Shown one piece after another: positions 51,350-59,518 of a stretch of 64,000 bases of DNA. Each line of letters opens with the position of its first letter. Position 1 is the stretch's first letter. Position numbers and translations under genes: made by a program. Under the pieces are notes generated by a model that saw only the letters and a list, made by a program, of their open reading frames with translations, had not been told where the DNA came from and did not search any database. Source of the DNA: Curtobacterium sp. 'Ferrero' (GTDB lineage Bacteria > Actinomycetota > Actinomycetes > Actinomycetales > Microbacteriaceae); assembly GCF_002412165.1 (NCBI RefSeq), contig NZ_NXIA01000002.1, positions 310,001 through 374,000 on the forward strand. The letters are read 5' to 3'.

Positions 51350-52752
51350 GCCCCAGGACCCCAGGCACCGTCCGGCGGTGGATCGTCCGCGGGACCGCGA
51401 CCGCCGTCGCCGTGGTCGTCGCCGCCGGCACCGTCACGGTCGCCCACGCGATCGGCACGTCCGCGACGCCCGGGCGCCCGGCCGGGCAGACGGTCACACC
51501 GGTCCCGGCCGACGCCGAGCGCGTCTGCGCCGGCAACGCGCTGCGGCTCTCGGACGACGCCGGCAACGACGCCACGAAGGCCACCCCGGTCGGTCGTGCG
51601 ACGATCGCGACCGCGACGACGGGGTCGACCGTCGAGCAGTCCGAGCTCGGGTCCTCGACGACCGGCGGCAGCGACCCGCGCCTGCTCACGGCGCCTGCGG
51701 GGGAGACGACCCCGCAGGTCGCGGGCAGCAGCTACCAGAGCGTCTCGAGCGGCGACCTCGTGGGCGTCGGCGCAGCGTCGTGCGACGACCCGGCGCAGTC
51801 CACGTGGCTCGTCGGCGGCTCGACCGAGACGGGTCGGACGAGCCTCATCACCCTGTCGAACCCCACCGAGGTCAACGCGACCGTCGACCTGACGGTCTAC
51901 GACGGCTCCGGCACGGTCAGCGCCCCCGGCACCACCGGCATCGTCGTGGCGCCGAACAGCCAGAAGGTGGTGCCGCTGTCCGGGTTCGTCTCGGACCAGG
52001 GGTCCACCGTCGTGCACGTCGTCTCGTCGGGCGGACAGATCGTCGCCCACATGCAGGAGACCGTCGTCCGGACGCTCACACCCGGCGGCTTCGACATCGT
52101 CTCCGGCGGTGCGGCGCCGTCGCGCACCCAGGTGGTCCCGGGCGTCGTGCTCGAGGGCACCGAGGCCGCCCAGCGCGGCAGCGACACCGAGGACGCCGCC
52201 CCGATCGTGCGCATCTTCGTGCCGGGGACCCGGACCGCGTCCGTCACGCTCGGCATCACGACCGCGGACGGCGGCGGCTCGACGGTCAACGCCACGGCGG
52301 AGCCCGGCGTGGTGACGGACGTGCCGCTCGACGACTTCCCGGACGGCCGCTACTCGTTCACGCTCAGTGCGACCGAGCCGATCGTGGCCGGGGTCCGCAC
52401 CACGACGCCGACGCAGGACGACGCCACCGACCTGGGCTGGTTCGCCTCGGCCGAGCCCCTCGGCGACGAGGTCACCGCGGCGGTCGCTCCGGCGTCCGGC
52501 GCGCGGATGACGATCGTCAACCCGACCCGGGACGACGCCACGGTCACGATCCGGTCGGGGGACGACGACCAGGAGGTGTCCGTCGTCGCCGGCGGCACCG
52601 CCACGGTCGGGGTGCCCACGTCGACGCAGCTGACGATCACCGGGGCGTCGGGCCTCGTCGCCGGGGTGACGTACCAGAACGACGACGGCATCGCCGGGTT
52701 CCCGATCCGCCCCGCGACCGAGGTGTCGACGCCGGTGCGCGTCTACCCCTGA
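51346..52752 (+). CDS. DUF5719 family secreted/anchored protein
   Basis: A 468-residue protein with one N-terminal hydrophobic segment (RWIVRGTATAVAVVVAAGTV) that acts as signal anchor or signal peptide. The rest is Thr/Val/Gly-rich beta repeats with SLITLSNPTEVNATVDLTVY, GIVVAPNSQKVVPL and FVPGTRTASVTLGITT, typical of DUF5719. ATGA overlap with the giant GT2 gene indicates a two-gene unit, so it is probably the external partner of that enzyme. No catalytic motif seen. Confidence 0.85.
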   Translation: MSPRTPGTVRRWIVRGTATAVAVVVAAGTVTVAHAIGTSATPGRPAGQTVTPVPADAERVCAGNALRLSDDAGNDATKATPVGRATIATATTGSTVEQSELGSSTTGGSDPRLLTAPAGETTPQVAGSSYQSVSSGDLVGVGAASCDDPAQSTWLVGGSTETGRTSLITLSNPTEVNATVDLTVYDGSGTVSAPGTTGIVVAPNSQKVVPLSGFVSDQGSTVVHVVSSGGQIVAHMQETVVRTLTPGGFDIVSGGAAPSRTQVVPGVVLEGTEAAQRGSDTEDAAPIVRIFVPGTRTASVTLGITTADGGGSTVNATAEPGVVTDVPLDDFPDGRYSFTLSATEPIVAGVRTTTPTQDDATDLGWFASAEPLGDEVTAAVAPASGARMTIVNPTRDDATVTIRSGDDDQEVSVVAGGTATVGVPTSTQLTITGASGLVAGVTYQNDDGIAGFPIRPATEVSTPVRVYP

Positions 52753-52795
52753 GCAGGAGAGCGGCGGCCGGGCAGAGCGGCGGCCGCCGCGCGGG

Positions 52796-53236
52796 TCACC
52801 AGTGCCGGTAGCGGTCCGGTGCCAGGTCCCAGGGGTCCTTGTCGATGAGCTCGCCCACGGCGCGGAACACGGCCGTCTCGACGACGATGCGCCGGTCGAC
52901 GTCGTCCTTCTCGGGGCTCCGGGTCACCCGTTCGACGGGGATCCGGAAGAGCGTCACGCGGCGGCCGGCCCGGTCGACCCGCCACCGCGGCATGCTGGTC
53001 GGCAGGGTCGGGTCCGTCGGCATGTCCGCGACCTGGAACACGACGCCGTCGAGCTCCTCCGGCCACAGCTGGACGAGGTAGTGCGCCGTGTCGCCGACGA
53101 TGCGGTCGAACGTCTCCGCGCGCGTGACGAGCGGCGCGAGGTCCGGCCCCGTCACGCTGGAGCGACCCCCGCGGCCGTGCCGGGAGCGGCCCCGTCCGCG
53201 GGCGACCGGGGTGACGAGCGGAGGCTTGCGGCGCAT
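52796..53236 (-). CDS. Metallopeptidase-family protein lacking HExxH
   Basis: A 146-residue cytosolic protein of the small zincin-like family that accompanies DUF3499 and whiB2 in actinobacteria (Rv3259 in Mycobacterium, from memory). After a basic Arg/Gly tail come RAETFDRIVGDTAHYL, LDGVVFQVADMPTDP and VTLFRIPVERV. Where the family's zinc helix should lie the sequence reads RRIVVETAVFRAVGELI, with no His, so peptidase activity is unlikely. ATG at 53236 lies 6 nt after TACCAT (53243-53248). Divergent from the DUF3499 gene. Confidence 0.75.
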   Translation of the reverse strand: MRRKPPLVTPVARGRGRSRHGRGGRSSVTGPDLAPLVTRAETFDRIVGDTAHYLVQLWPEELDGVVFQVADMPTDPTLPTSMPRWRVDRAGRRVTLFRIPVERVTRSPEKDDVDRRIVVETAVFRAVGELIDKDPWDLAPDRYRHW

Positions 53237-53242
53237 CCCGTC

Positions 53243-53248
53243 ATGGTA
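53243..53248 (-). promoter_or_regulatory. -10 box (TACCAT), leaderless start
   Basis: Minus-strand TACCAT + 6 nt + ATG at 53236, divergent from a plus-strand TAGGGT at 53279-53284. Confidence 0.45.
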
Positions 53249-53294
53249 CGCGCGCCGGGTCGCCGTCGGCGCACCCGGTAGGGTCGGTACCGGT

Positions 53295-53507
53295 ATGGAC
53301 GTACGGATCTGCAGCAAGGTCGCCTGTGGCGCGAGCGCGTCGGCGACCCTCACGTACGACTACGCCGACTCGATGGTCGTCGTCGGGCCCCTGTCCACCC
53401 GGGTGGAGCCGCACGGGTACGACCTCTGCGCGCGGCACGCCGCGCGCCTGCGCGTGCCGCGCGGGTGGCGGGTCGTCCGTCGCGAGCCGCTGCGCGAGAC
53501 CGACTGA
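53295..53507 (+). CDS. DUF3499 family protein
   Basis: A 70-residue protein covering the whole DUF3499 domain: VRICSKVACGASASATLTYD, YADSMVVVGPL, EPHGYDLCARHAARLRVPRG and WRVVR. Three Cys and two His could bind a metal ion (Cys at VRIC, VAC, DLC; His at EPH, ARH), as in small zinc-ribbon proteins; the family has no known function. ATG at 53295 lies 10 nt after TAGGGT. It is shorter than many homologues, which carry a variable tail. Confidence 0.85.
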   Translation: MDVRICSKVACGASASATLTYDYADSMVVVGPLSTRVEPHGYDLCARHAARLRVPRGWRVVRREPLRETD

Positions 53508-53630
53508 CGCTCCGGCCTGGAGGCCCTGCCCGCGTGACCGACTTCGGCTCCCGCACCGTGCCTCCCGACCGTCCGCGTCGCACAGCGTCGCGCACACCGC
53601 GCGCGGACGCGCGCGTGCGAGACTGACCGC
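53508..53630. other. Gap before ahcY with weak hairpin
   Basis: Contains GGCCTGGAGGCC near 53515 and GCACCGTGCCTCCCGACCG near 53560, inverse members of the recurrent GGAGGC/GCCTCC hairpin family. GAGACT at 53619-53624 lies 6 nt before the ahcY ATG and may be a weak -10 box. Confidence 0.3.
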
Positions 53631-55109
53631 ATGTCCGCCGATGCACGCACCGCCACGCCGTTCCGTGTCGCCGACCTCGCGCTCGCCGAGGCGGGACGGC
53701 ACCAGATCCGCCTCGCCGAGAACGAGATGCCCGGGCTGATGGCCCTCCGCGAAGAGTTCGGTCCCACCCAGCCGCTCGCCGGCGCGCGCATCGCGGGCTC
53801 CTTGCACATGACCGTGCAGACGGCCGTGCTCATCGAGACCCTCGTGGCGCTCGGTGCGCAGGTCCGGTGGGCCAGCTGCAACATCTTCTCGACGCAGGAC
53901 GAGGCAGCGGCCGCCGTTGCCGTCGGCCCGACCGGCTCCCCGGACGCGCCGGCGGGCGTCCCGGTCTTCGCGTGGAAGGGCGAGACGCTCGAGGAGTACT
54001 GGTGGTGCACCGACCGGATCTTCGACTGGAGCGCCGAGGCGGCGGCCGCCGGGGCGGACTGGGCCGGACCGAACCTCATCCTCGACGACGGCGGGGACGC
54101 GACCCTGCTCGTGCACACCGGAGCGGACGCCGAAGCCGCCGGCCGTGTCCCCGAGGCCGGGCCGGACGCGAGCGCGGAGTGGCGCATCGTGCTCGACACC
54201 GTCGCCGCGTCGCTCGGGGACTCCGCGGACCGGTGGACCCGGATCGCGGCGGACGTCGAGGGCGTCACGGAGGAGACCACCACGGGCGTCCACCGTCTCT
54301 ACGAGCTCTTCCGCGAGGGCAAGCTCCGGTTCCCGGCGATCAACGTGAACGACTCGGTCACGAAGTCGAAGTTCGACAACAAGTACGGCATCCGGCACTC
54401 CCTCCCCGACGGCCTGAACCGTGCGACCGACGTGCTCATCGGCGGCAAGGTCGCGTTCGTCGTCGGGTACGGGGACGTCGGCAAGGGCGCGGCCGAGGCC
54501 CTCCGCGGGCAGGGGGCGCGGGTGATCGTGTCCGAGGTCGACCCGATCTGTGCGCTCCAGGCGGCGATGGACGGCCACCAGGTGGCCCGGCTCGCGGACG
54601 TCGCGGGCGAGGTCGACATCGTCGTGACCTGCACGGGCAACCTCGGCGTCGTCGGCGTGGAGGAGATGCTGGCGCTGAAGCACCTCGCGGTGTTGGCGAA
54701 CGTCGGGCACTTCGACAACGAGATCGACATGGCCGGACTCGAGGCGCTCCCCGGGGTCGAGAAGGTCCAGATCAAGCCGCAGGTGCACGAGTGGCGGCTG
54801 CCGAACGGCCGCTCGATCCTCGTGCTGTCCGAGGGTCGCCTGATGAACCTCGGCAACGCCACCGGGCACCCCTCGTTCGTGATGAGCAACTCGTTCACGA
54901 ACCAGGTCCTCGCGCAGATCGAGCTGCACACCCGGCGCGACGAGTACCCGACGGGCGTGTACGTCCTGCCGAAGCACCTCGACGAGAAGGTCGCGCGGCT
55001 CCACCTCGACGCCCTCGGCGTGCAGCTGACGACGCTGCGACCGGAGCAGGCGGCCTACATCGGCGTGCCGGTCGAGGGTCCGTACAAGCCGGACCACTAC
55101 CGGTACTGA
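53631..55109 (+). CDS. ahcY: Adenosylhomocysteinase
   Basis: Hydrolyses S-adenosylhomocysteine to adenosine and homocysteine, keeping methyl transfer going. The 492-residue length includes the ~40-residue insertion typical of bacterial/mycobacterial forms. Motifs: [44 protein letters not shown] (catalytic Lys/Asp), [15 protein letters not shown] (NAD+ loop), [10 protein letters not shown] and the terminal PYKPDHYRY that reaches into the neighbouring subunit. Its place upstream of mtrAB matches other actinobacteria. Confidence 0.98.
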   Translation: MSADARTATPFRVADLALAEAGRHQIRLAENEMPGLMALREEFGPTQPLAGARIAGSLHMTVQTAVLIETLVALGAQVRWASCNIFSTQDEAAAAVAVGPTGSPDAPAGVPVFAWKGETLEEYWWCTDRIFDWSAEAAAAGADWAGPNLILDDGGDATLLVHTGADAEAAGRVPEAGPDASAEWRIVLDTVAASLGDSADRWTRIAADVEGVTEETTTGVHRLYELFREGKLRFPAINVNDSVTKSKFDNKYGIRHSLPDGLNRATDVLIGGKVAFVVGYGDVGKGAAEALRGQGARVIVSEVDPICALQAAMDGHQVARLADVAGEVDIVVTCTGNLGVVGVEEMLALKHLAVLANVGHFDNEIDMAGLEALPGVEKVQIKPQVHEWRLPNGRSILVLSEGRLMNLGNATGHPSFVMSNSFTNQVLAQIELHTRRDEYPTGVYVLPKHLDEKVARLHLDALGVQLTTLRPEQAAYIGVPVEGPYKPDHYRY

Positions 55110-55207
55110 CACGCGGCCGGCGGCTCGCTGCCGGGCGGGTCGCCGCCGTCCAGCCGTCCTGCCTCTGCGCCGCGTCTGCGCCGCGTCAGCACTGCGTCGG
55201 CGCTCCG

Positions 55208-56077
55208 TCAGCGCGGGAAGCCCGGCGGCCGGGCACTCGCCGTCGCGGCCGCCGCCGCGATCGTCGCCGCCCGGGTCCGGAGCGCCCGCTCGTCGCGGTC
55301 GCGCCGGAGTGCCACCACGCCCGCCAGGAAGACCTCGGCCGGCACCGGCGGCACCGGGTGGGCGTGCGCAGCGACAGCCGCCGCGAGGGCCTCGGCGGTG
55401 GCGGCGCGGTGTTCAGGCCGCATGTCGGCGGCACCGCGGAAGAACGCGCCGAGGCGGTTCTCGAGCCGCTGCGGCAGCGCTCCGACGTCCGCGACCGCCG
55501 CCCACCGTGCCAGCTCGGCCGGCATGAGCACCGTGGTCGGACGCTCCCGGCGGAGGCGCTCGTGCTGCACGACCGTCCCCGCGAGCAGGTCGCCCAGGCG
55601 GCGCGGTCGGGAGCCGAACAGCGCCACGAGGACCGCCAGCCCGCCCGCGGTGCCCCAGAGTTCGAGCACGCCGACCAGCGCGCGGGCGAAGGCGTGCCGG
55701 AAGCCGATCGCGCCGCCGTCGGTGCGGACGACCCGGGTGCCGACGGCGAACCGGCCGACGCTCTTGCCACGCGTGATCGTCTCGACCGCCGCCGGCACGA
55801 GCACGAGGACCCCGACGAGCACGACGATCCGCAGGGCGGCGATCCACCCGGTGTCGACGTCGCGCGGCAGGACCCGGGCGATCCCGACGAGCAGCATGAC
55901 GAACAGCACGACGAGGCAGACTGCGTCGAGGAGCGCCGCCGCCAACCGCAGGACGATGCCGGCGGGCTGCACGTCGAGCGCGACGGCCTCGCCGACCACG
56001 AGCTCGTCGGCGGTGTCGTCGAGCGACCGGACGAACCGCGCGTCGGCGAGGTCCCGCGACGCAGTGGGCTCCGACAT
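55208..56077 (-). CDS. RDD family membrane protein
   Basis: A 289-residue protein with three membrane spans in the N-terminal half (~35-190) bearing the RDD pattern: ALDVQPAGIVLRLAAALLDA, VETITRGKSVGRFAVGTRVV and RPRRLGDLLAGTVV. The C-terminal ~100 residues are Ala/Arg-rich and soluble (RLENRLGAFFRGAADMRPEH). Divergent from the SpoIIM-like gene; RDD-SpoIIM-DUF58-MoxR is a widespread grouping (Rv3692-3695 in Mycobacterium, recall). CAGAAT lies 6 nt before the ATG. Cellular role unproven, perhaps transport or membrane assembly. Confidence 0.85.
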   Translation of the reverse strand: MSEPTASRDLADARFVRSLDDTADELVVGEAVALDVQPAGIVLRLAAALLDAVCLVVLFVMLLVGIARVLPRDVDTGWIAALRIVVLVGVLVLVPAAVETITRGKSVGRFAVGTRVVRTDGGAIGFRHAFARALVGVLELWGTAGGLAVLVALFGSRPRRLGDLLAGTVVQHERLRRERPTTVLMPAELARWAAVADVGALPQRLENRLGAFFRGAADMRPEHRAATAEALAAAVAAHAHPVPPVPAEVFLAGVVALRRDRDERALRTRAATIAAAAATASARPPGFPR

Positions 56078-56143
56078 GGGATCATTCTGTCGCACCACCG
56101 CGTGCGCCGCGCGCCGGCGCCGGACCGCAAGGGGAGGGGACCC

Positions 56144-57139
56144 GTGGACCTCGACGCGTACACCGCCGTGCACCGCGAGCGCTGGCAGGAGCTCGACCGG
56201 GTCGCACGGGCGCGGCACACGACCGGAGCGGACGTCGACGCGCTCGTGTCCGGCTACCAGGCGGCGGCCACCGACCTCGCACGGCTCCGTCGCTCAGCAC
56301 CGCGGTCGGCCGTGGGCGACCGTCTGTCGCTCACCCTCTTCCGTGCGCGGCTGCGCTTCACCGGGACGCCGGTCGACCCGGTGTCGGCCCTCGGCGCGTT
56401 CTTCGCCCGGCAGCTGCCGGCTGCGCTGTACCGCATCCGGTGGACCACGCTCTGGGTCGGGCTCGCGACGGTGCTCATCGCCGTCGTCGTCGGAACCTGG
56501 ATCAGCACGACCTCGGGCGCGGTCGAGACGTTCGGCACGCCGGAGGCCCTGCGGCGCTACGCCACCCAGGACTTCGTCGACTACTACTCCGACCACGGAC
56601 TCGGCGCGTTCTCGGCACAGGTCTGGACGAACAACGCGTACATCGCGGCGACGATGGTGGCCTTCGGCATCACCGGGCTGTTCGTGCCGTACACGATCGG
56701 ACAGAACGCGATCGGCCTCGGTGTGTCCGCGGCGATCATGCACTCGCAGGGACGGCTCGGCGACTTCTTCCTCTGGATCGCCCCGCACGGCCAGCTCGAG
56801 CTGTACTCGGTCTTCTCCGCCGGCGCGGCCGGACTCATGATCGCCTGGTCGTGGATCGCCCCGGGGGCGCGCACCCGTGCCCAGGCCCTCGCCGAGGACG
56901 GACGGGCGCTCATCAGCATCGCGATCGGCCTCACCCTCACGCTGCTCCTGTCCGGCCTCGTCGAGGGTGTCGTCACCCGCCAGCCGTGGCCGTGGCCGGT
57001 GAAGATCGGCATCGGCACCGTCGCGCTGGCAGCCGTGCTGGTGTACCAGTGGGTCGTCGGCGGACGGGCGTTCCGGGCGGGCGAGCGCGGCGACCTCGAC
57101 GAGTTCGAGCGGGGTGCGTCCGCACTGACCGCCGGCTGA
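56144..57139 (+). CDS. Stage II sporulation protein M-like membrane protein
   Basis: A 331-residue protein of the SpoIIM family. An N-terminal cytosolic helix region (DLDAYTAVHRERWQELDRVA) leads to about five membrane spans with VGTWISTT, TNNAYIAATMVAFGITGLFV, NAIGLGVSAAIM and WIAPHGQLELYSVF, the last being the most conserved SpoIIM signature (HGxLEL). GTG start after GGGGAGGGG. This organism is not expected to form endospores; in actinobacteria these proteins pair with RDD and MoxR/DUF58 genes, as here. Role unknown. Confidence 0.88.
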   Translation: MDLDAYTAVHRERWQELDRVARARHTTGADVDALVSGYQAAATDLARLRRSAPRSAVGDRLSLTLFRARLRFTGTPVDPVSALGAFFARQLPAALYRIRWTTLWVGLATVLIAVVVGTWISTTSGAVETFGTPEALRRYATQDFVDYYSDHGLGAFSAQVWTNNAYIAATMVAFGITGLFVPYTIGQNAIGLGVSAAIMHSQGRLGDFFLWIAPHGQLELYSVFSAGAAGLMIAWSWIAPGARTRAQALAEDGRALISIAIGLTLTLLLSGLVEGVVTRQPWPWPVKIGIGTVALAAVLVYQWVVGGRAFRAGERGDLDEFERGASALTAG

Positions 57140-57161
57140 CGGTCGGGCGGCGCGGGACGCC

Positions 57162-58514
57162 TCAGAGGCGGCCGGCGGCCTTCGCCCGGATGTAGGCGTC
57201 CGCGACGAGGGGCGGCACGTCGGCGGGGGAACCGCTCACGACCTCGGCGCCGGCCCGTCGTGCGACGTCCGCGATGCCGTCGGCGTCGAGCAGGGAGCGC
57301 TCGGCAGCGGCACGGCGGTAGACGTCCCGCTGCGCGGCGGACGGGAGGCCCGTGGTGCGAGCGCGCGCGGCCCGCTCCGGGCGCGTGACCGGCTCGGCAC
57401 CACCGCGAGCGGTCGCCGTCACGGCGGGGTCGGTGATGCTCGTGACCACCACGGTGTGCCGTTTCGTCAGCCGGGGGAGCACCGCCGCCAGGTCACCGGA
57501 CGCCCCGGGGGAGTCGAGGCTCGACAGCAGGACGACGAAGGCGCGCGAGGTCGTCACCGCATCGACGGCGGCGGGCACGGCGTCCCAGTCGGTGGCGGCG
57601 AGGTCGGGCTCCGCCGTCGCGAGCGCCTCGCCGAACCGGCGCACGACGTCCGACCGGGTCGCGCCGACCACCCGCTCGCGGACCGTGTCGGCCAGCACGA
57701 CCAGGTCGACGCGGTCACCGGCGGCCGCCGCGAGCGCACCGAGGAGCAGGGCCGACTCGATGAAGGTGTCCAGGCGCGGCTCGTCCTCGACACGGCCGGC
57801 CCCGGCACGACCCGCGTCGACGACGACCACCACCCGGCGGTCGCGCTCCGGCCGCCAGGTGCGGACCACGAGGTCCTGTCGGCGTGCGGTGGCACGCCAG
57901 TCGATCGACCGGACGTCGTCACCGCGGACGTAGTCCCGGAGCGAGTCGAACTCGGTGCCGTGTCCGCGGAGCTGCAGGGTCGTCTCGCCGTCGAGCTCGC
58001 GGAGTCGTGCGAGCCGTGAGGGCAGGTGCCGGCGCGACCGGAACGGCGGGGTCACGACGAGTTCGGCAGGTGCGGCGAGGACCCGCTGCCGAGCAGCGAG
58101 CCCGAGCGGCCCCCACGCGCGGACCGCGACGCCGGCGCTCCGACGACGGCCGCGCCGGAACGGAGCGAACCGGACCCGCGCGGTCCGGCGTTCCCCCGCG
58201 GGCACCGTCAGCCGGGCCCGCGACGGCCCGTGACCGGCGGAGGGCTCCCAGAGGTCCCGCACCACGGCGCGGAGCGGCCGGCCGCCGTCGTTCGCGAGCA
58301 CGAGCGTGCCCTCGGCGACCGTGCCCCGACGGGCGACCCGCGGCATCCGACGGTCGACACGCACACGCCGGAGGTCGGCGGCGAGGACCAGGTCGAGCGC
58401 GGCGGCGGCGAGCACCACGACCGTCCACGCGACGCCCGCCCACCCCGTGCCGAGCAGCACGACGGGCACGACGGCGACGGCGAGGAACGCCACGAACCGA
58501 CCGGACAGCGCCAC
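57162..58514 (-). CDS. DUF58 domain protein (von Willebrand-like, MoxR partner)
   Basis: A 450-residue protein: two N-terminal membrane helices (FVAFLAVAVVPVVLLG and following), an Ig-like region, then DUF58/VWA (~185-370) with GTEFDSLRDYVRGDDVRSID (the family signature) and VVVVVDAGRAGAG, SALLLGALAAAAG (metal-site remnants DxGxA replacing DxSxS). The GTG start shares one base with the MoxR stop (TAGTG). Works with MoxR ATPases as a chaperone-like pair for envelope or periplasmic complexes, by analogy to other MoxR systems. Confidence 0.9.
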   Translation of the reverse strand: MALSGRFVAFLAVAVVPVVLLGTGWAGVAWTVVVLAAAALDLVLAADLRRVRVDRRMPRVARRGTVAEGTLVLANDGGRPLRAVVRDLWEPSAGHGPSRARLTVPAGERRTARVRFAPFRRGRRRSAGVAVRAWGPLGLAARQRVLAAPAELVVTPPFRSRRHLPSRLARLRELDGETTLQLRGHGTEFDSLRDYVRGDDVRSIDWRATARRQDLVVRTWRPERDRRVVVVVDAGRAGAGRVEDEPRLDTFIESALLLGALAAAAGDRVDLVVLADTVRERVVGATRSDVVRRFGEALATAEPDLAATDWDAVPAAVDAVTTSRAFVVLLSSLDSPGASGDLAAVLPRLTKRHTVVVTSITDPAVTATARGGAEPVTRPERAARARTTGLPSAAQRDVYRRAAAERSLLDADGIADVARRAGAEVVSGSPADVPPLVADAYIRAKAAGRL

Positions 58515-59518
58515 TAGATCGGCACCCGGACCTGCTCGAGGACCTGCTGCAGCACCCCGTCGGCACCCACGCCCTCGAGCTCCGCGTCGGCGGCGACCCG
58601 GAGCCGGTGCCGCCAGACCGGCAGGACCATGGCCTGGACGTGGTCCGGCGTGATCGCGTCGTAGCCGGTGAGCCACGCCCACGCCTTCGCCGCCGCGAGC
58701 AGGGCGGTCGCGCCGCGGGGGCTGACCCCCACCCGGACGGACGGTGCCTGGCGGGTCGCCCGTGCCAGGTCGACGACGTAGGCGAGGACGTCGTCGCGGG
58801 CACCGACCCCGCGGACCGCGAGCTGTGCGGCGAGGACCTCGTCCCGGCCGACCACGGGGGCGATCCCGGCGGAGGCGACGTCACGGGGGACGAACCCGTC
58901 CGCGTGCCGACGGAGGACCTGCCACTCGACGTCGCGCGGGGGCACGTCGAGCGTGAGCTTCACCAGGAAGCGGTCGAGCTGTGCCTCGGGCAGGGTGTAG
59001 GTGCCCTCGAACTCGATCGGGTTCATGGTCGCGGCGACGAAGAAGGGGTCCGGCAGCGCCCGGGCGGACCCGTCGACACTGACCTGCCGCTCCTCCATCG
59101 CCTCGAGCAGGGCGGACTGCGTCTTCGGCGGCGTCCGGTTCACCTCGTCCGCGAGCAGCACGTTCGTGAACACGGGTCCGGCGCGGAACGGGAACGTGCC
59201 GGTGGACGCGTCGTACACGAGCGATCCGGTGACGTCGCCCGGCATGAGGTCGGGTGTGAACTGGATGCGCTTCGTGTCGAGCGACATCGCGGCGGCGAGG
59301 CTCCGGACCAGCAGGGTCTTCGCGACACCGGGGACGCCCTCGAGGAGCACGTGGCCCTGGGCGAGCAGCCCGACGATCATGCCGGACACGGCGCCCTCCT
59401 GGCCCACGACGGCCTTGGCGACCTCGGCGCGGACACGTCCGAACGCCTCGCGGAGCGGATCGGTCGTCGCGACGGGCCGCGCGTGCTGCTGGTGGTCGTT
59501 CGGTGGCAGGTCGGTCAC
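58514..59518 (-). CDS. MoxR family AAA+ ATPase
   Basis: A 334-residue AAA+ ATPase: Walker A LLEGVPGVAKTLLVRSLA (near 58-75), RIQFTPDLMPGDVTGS, Walker B VLLADEVNRTPPKTQSALLE, sensor-1 FVAATMNPIEFEGTY and the arginine-finger region LPEAQLDRFL. GTG start overlaps the DUF4350 stop by 4 bp (GTGA). Third of four coupled genes running from the membrane protein at 62755 to DUF58. No sigma-54 or transcription-factor domain; chaperone role by family. Confidence 0.96.
   Translation of the reverse strand: MTDLPPNDHQQHARPVATTDPLREAFGRVRAEVAKAVVGQEGAVSGMIVGLLAQGHVLLEGVPGVAKTLLVRSLAAAMSLDTKRIQFTPDLMPGDVTGSLVYDASTGTFPFRAGPVFTNVLLADEVNRTPPKTQSALLEAMEERQVSVDGSARALPDPFFVAATMNPIEFEGTYTLPEAQLDRFLVKLTLDVPPRDVEWQVLRRHADGFVPRDVASAGIAPVVGRDEVLAAQLAVRGVGARDDVLAYVVDLARATRQAPSVRVGVSPRGATALLAAAKAWAWLTGYDAITPDHVQAMVLPVWRHRLRVAADAELEGVGADGVLQQVLEQVRVPI

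Noticed and set aside
57335..57360. GGACGGGAGGCCCGTGG as another member of the intergenic hairpin family
   Set aside because: It lies inside the DUF58 coding region without a paired arm and is likely chance.
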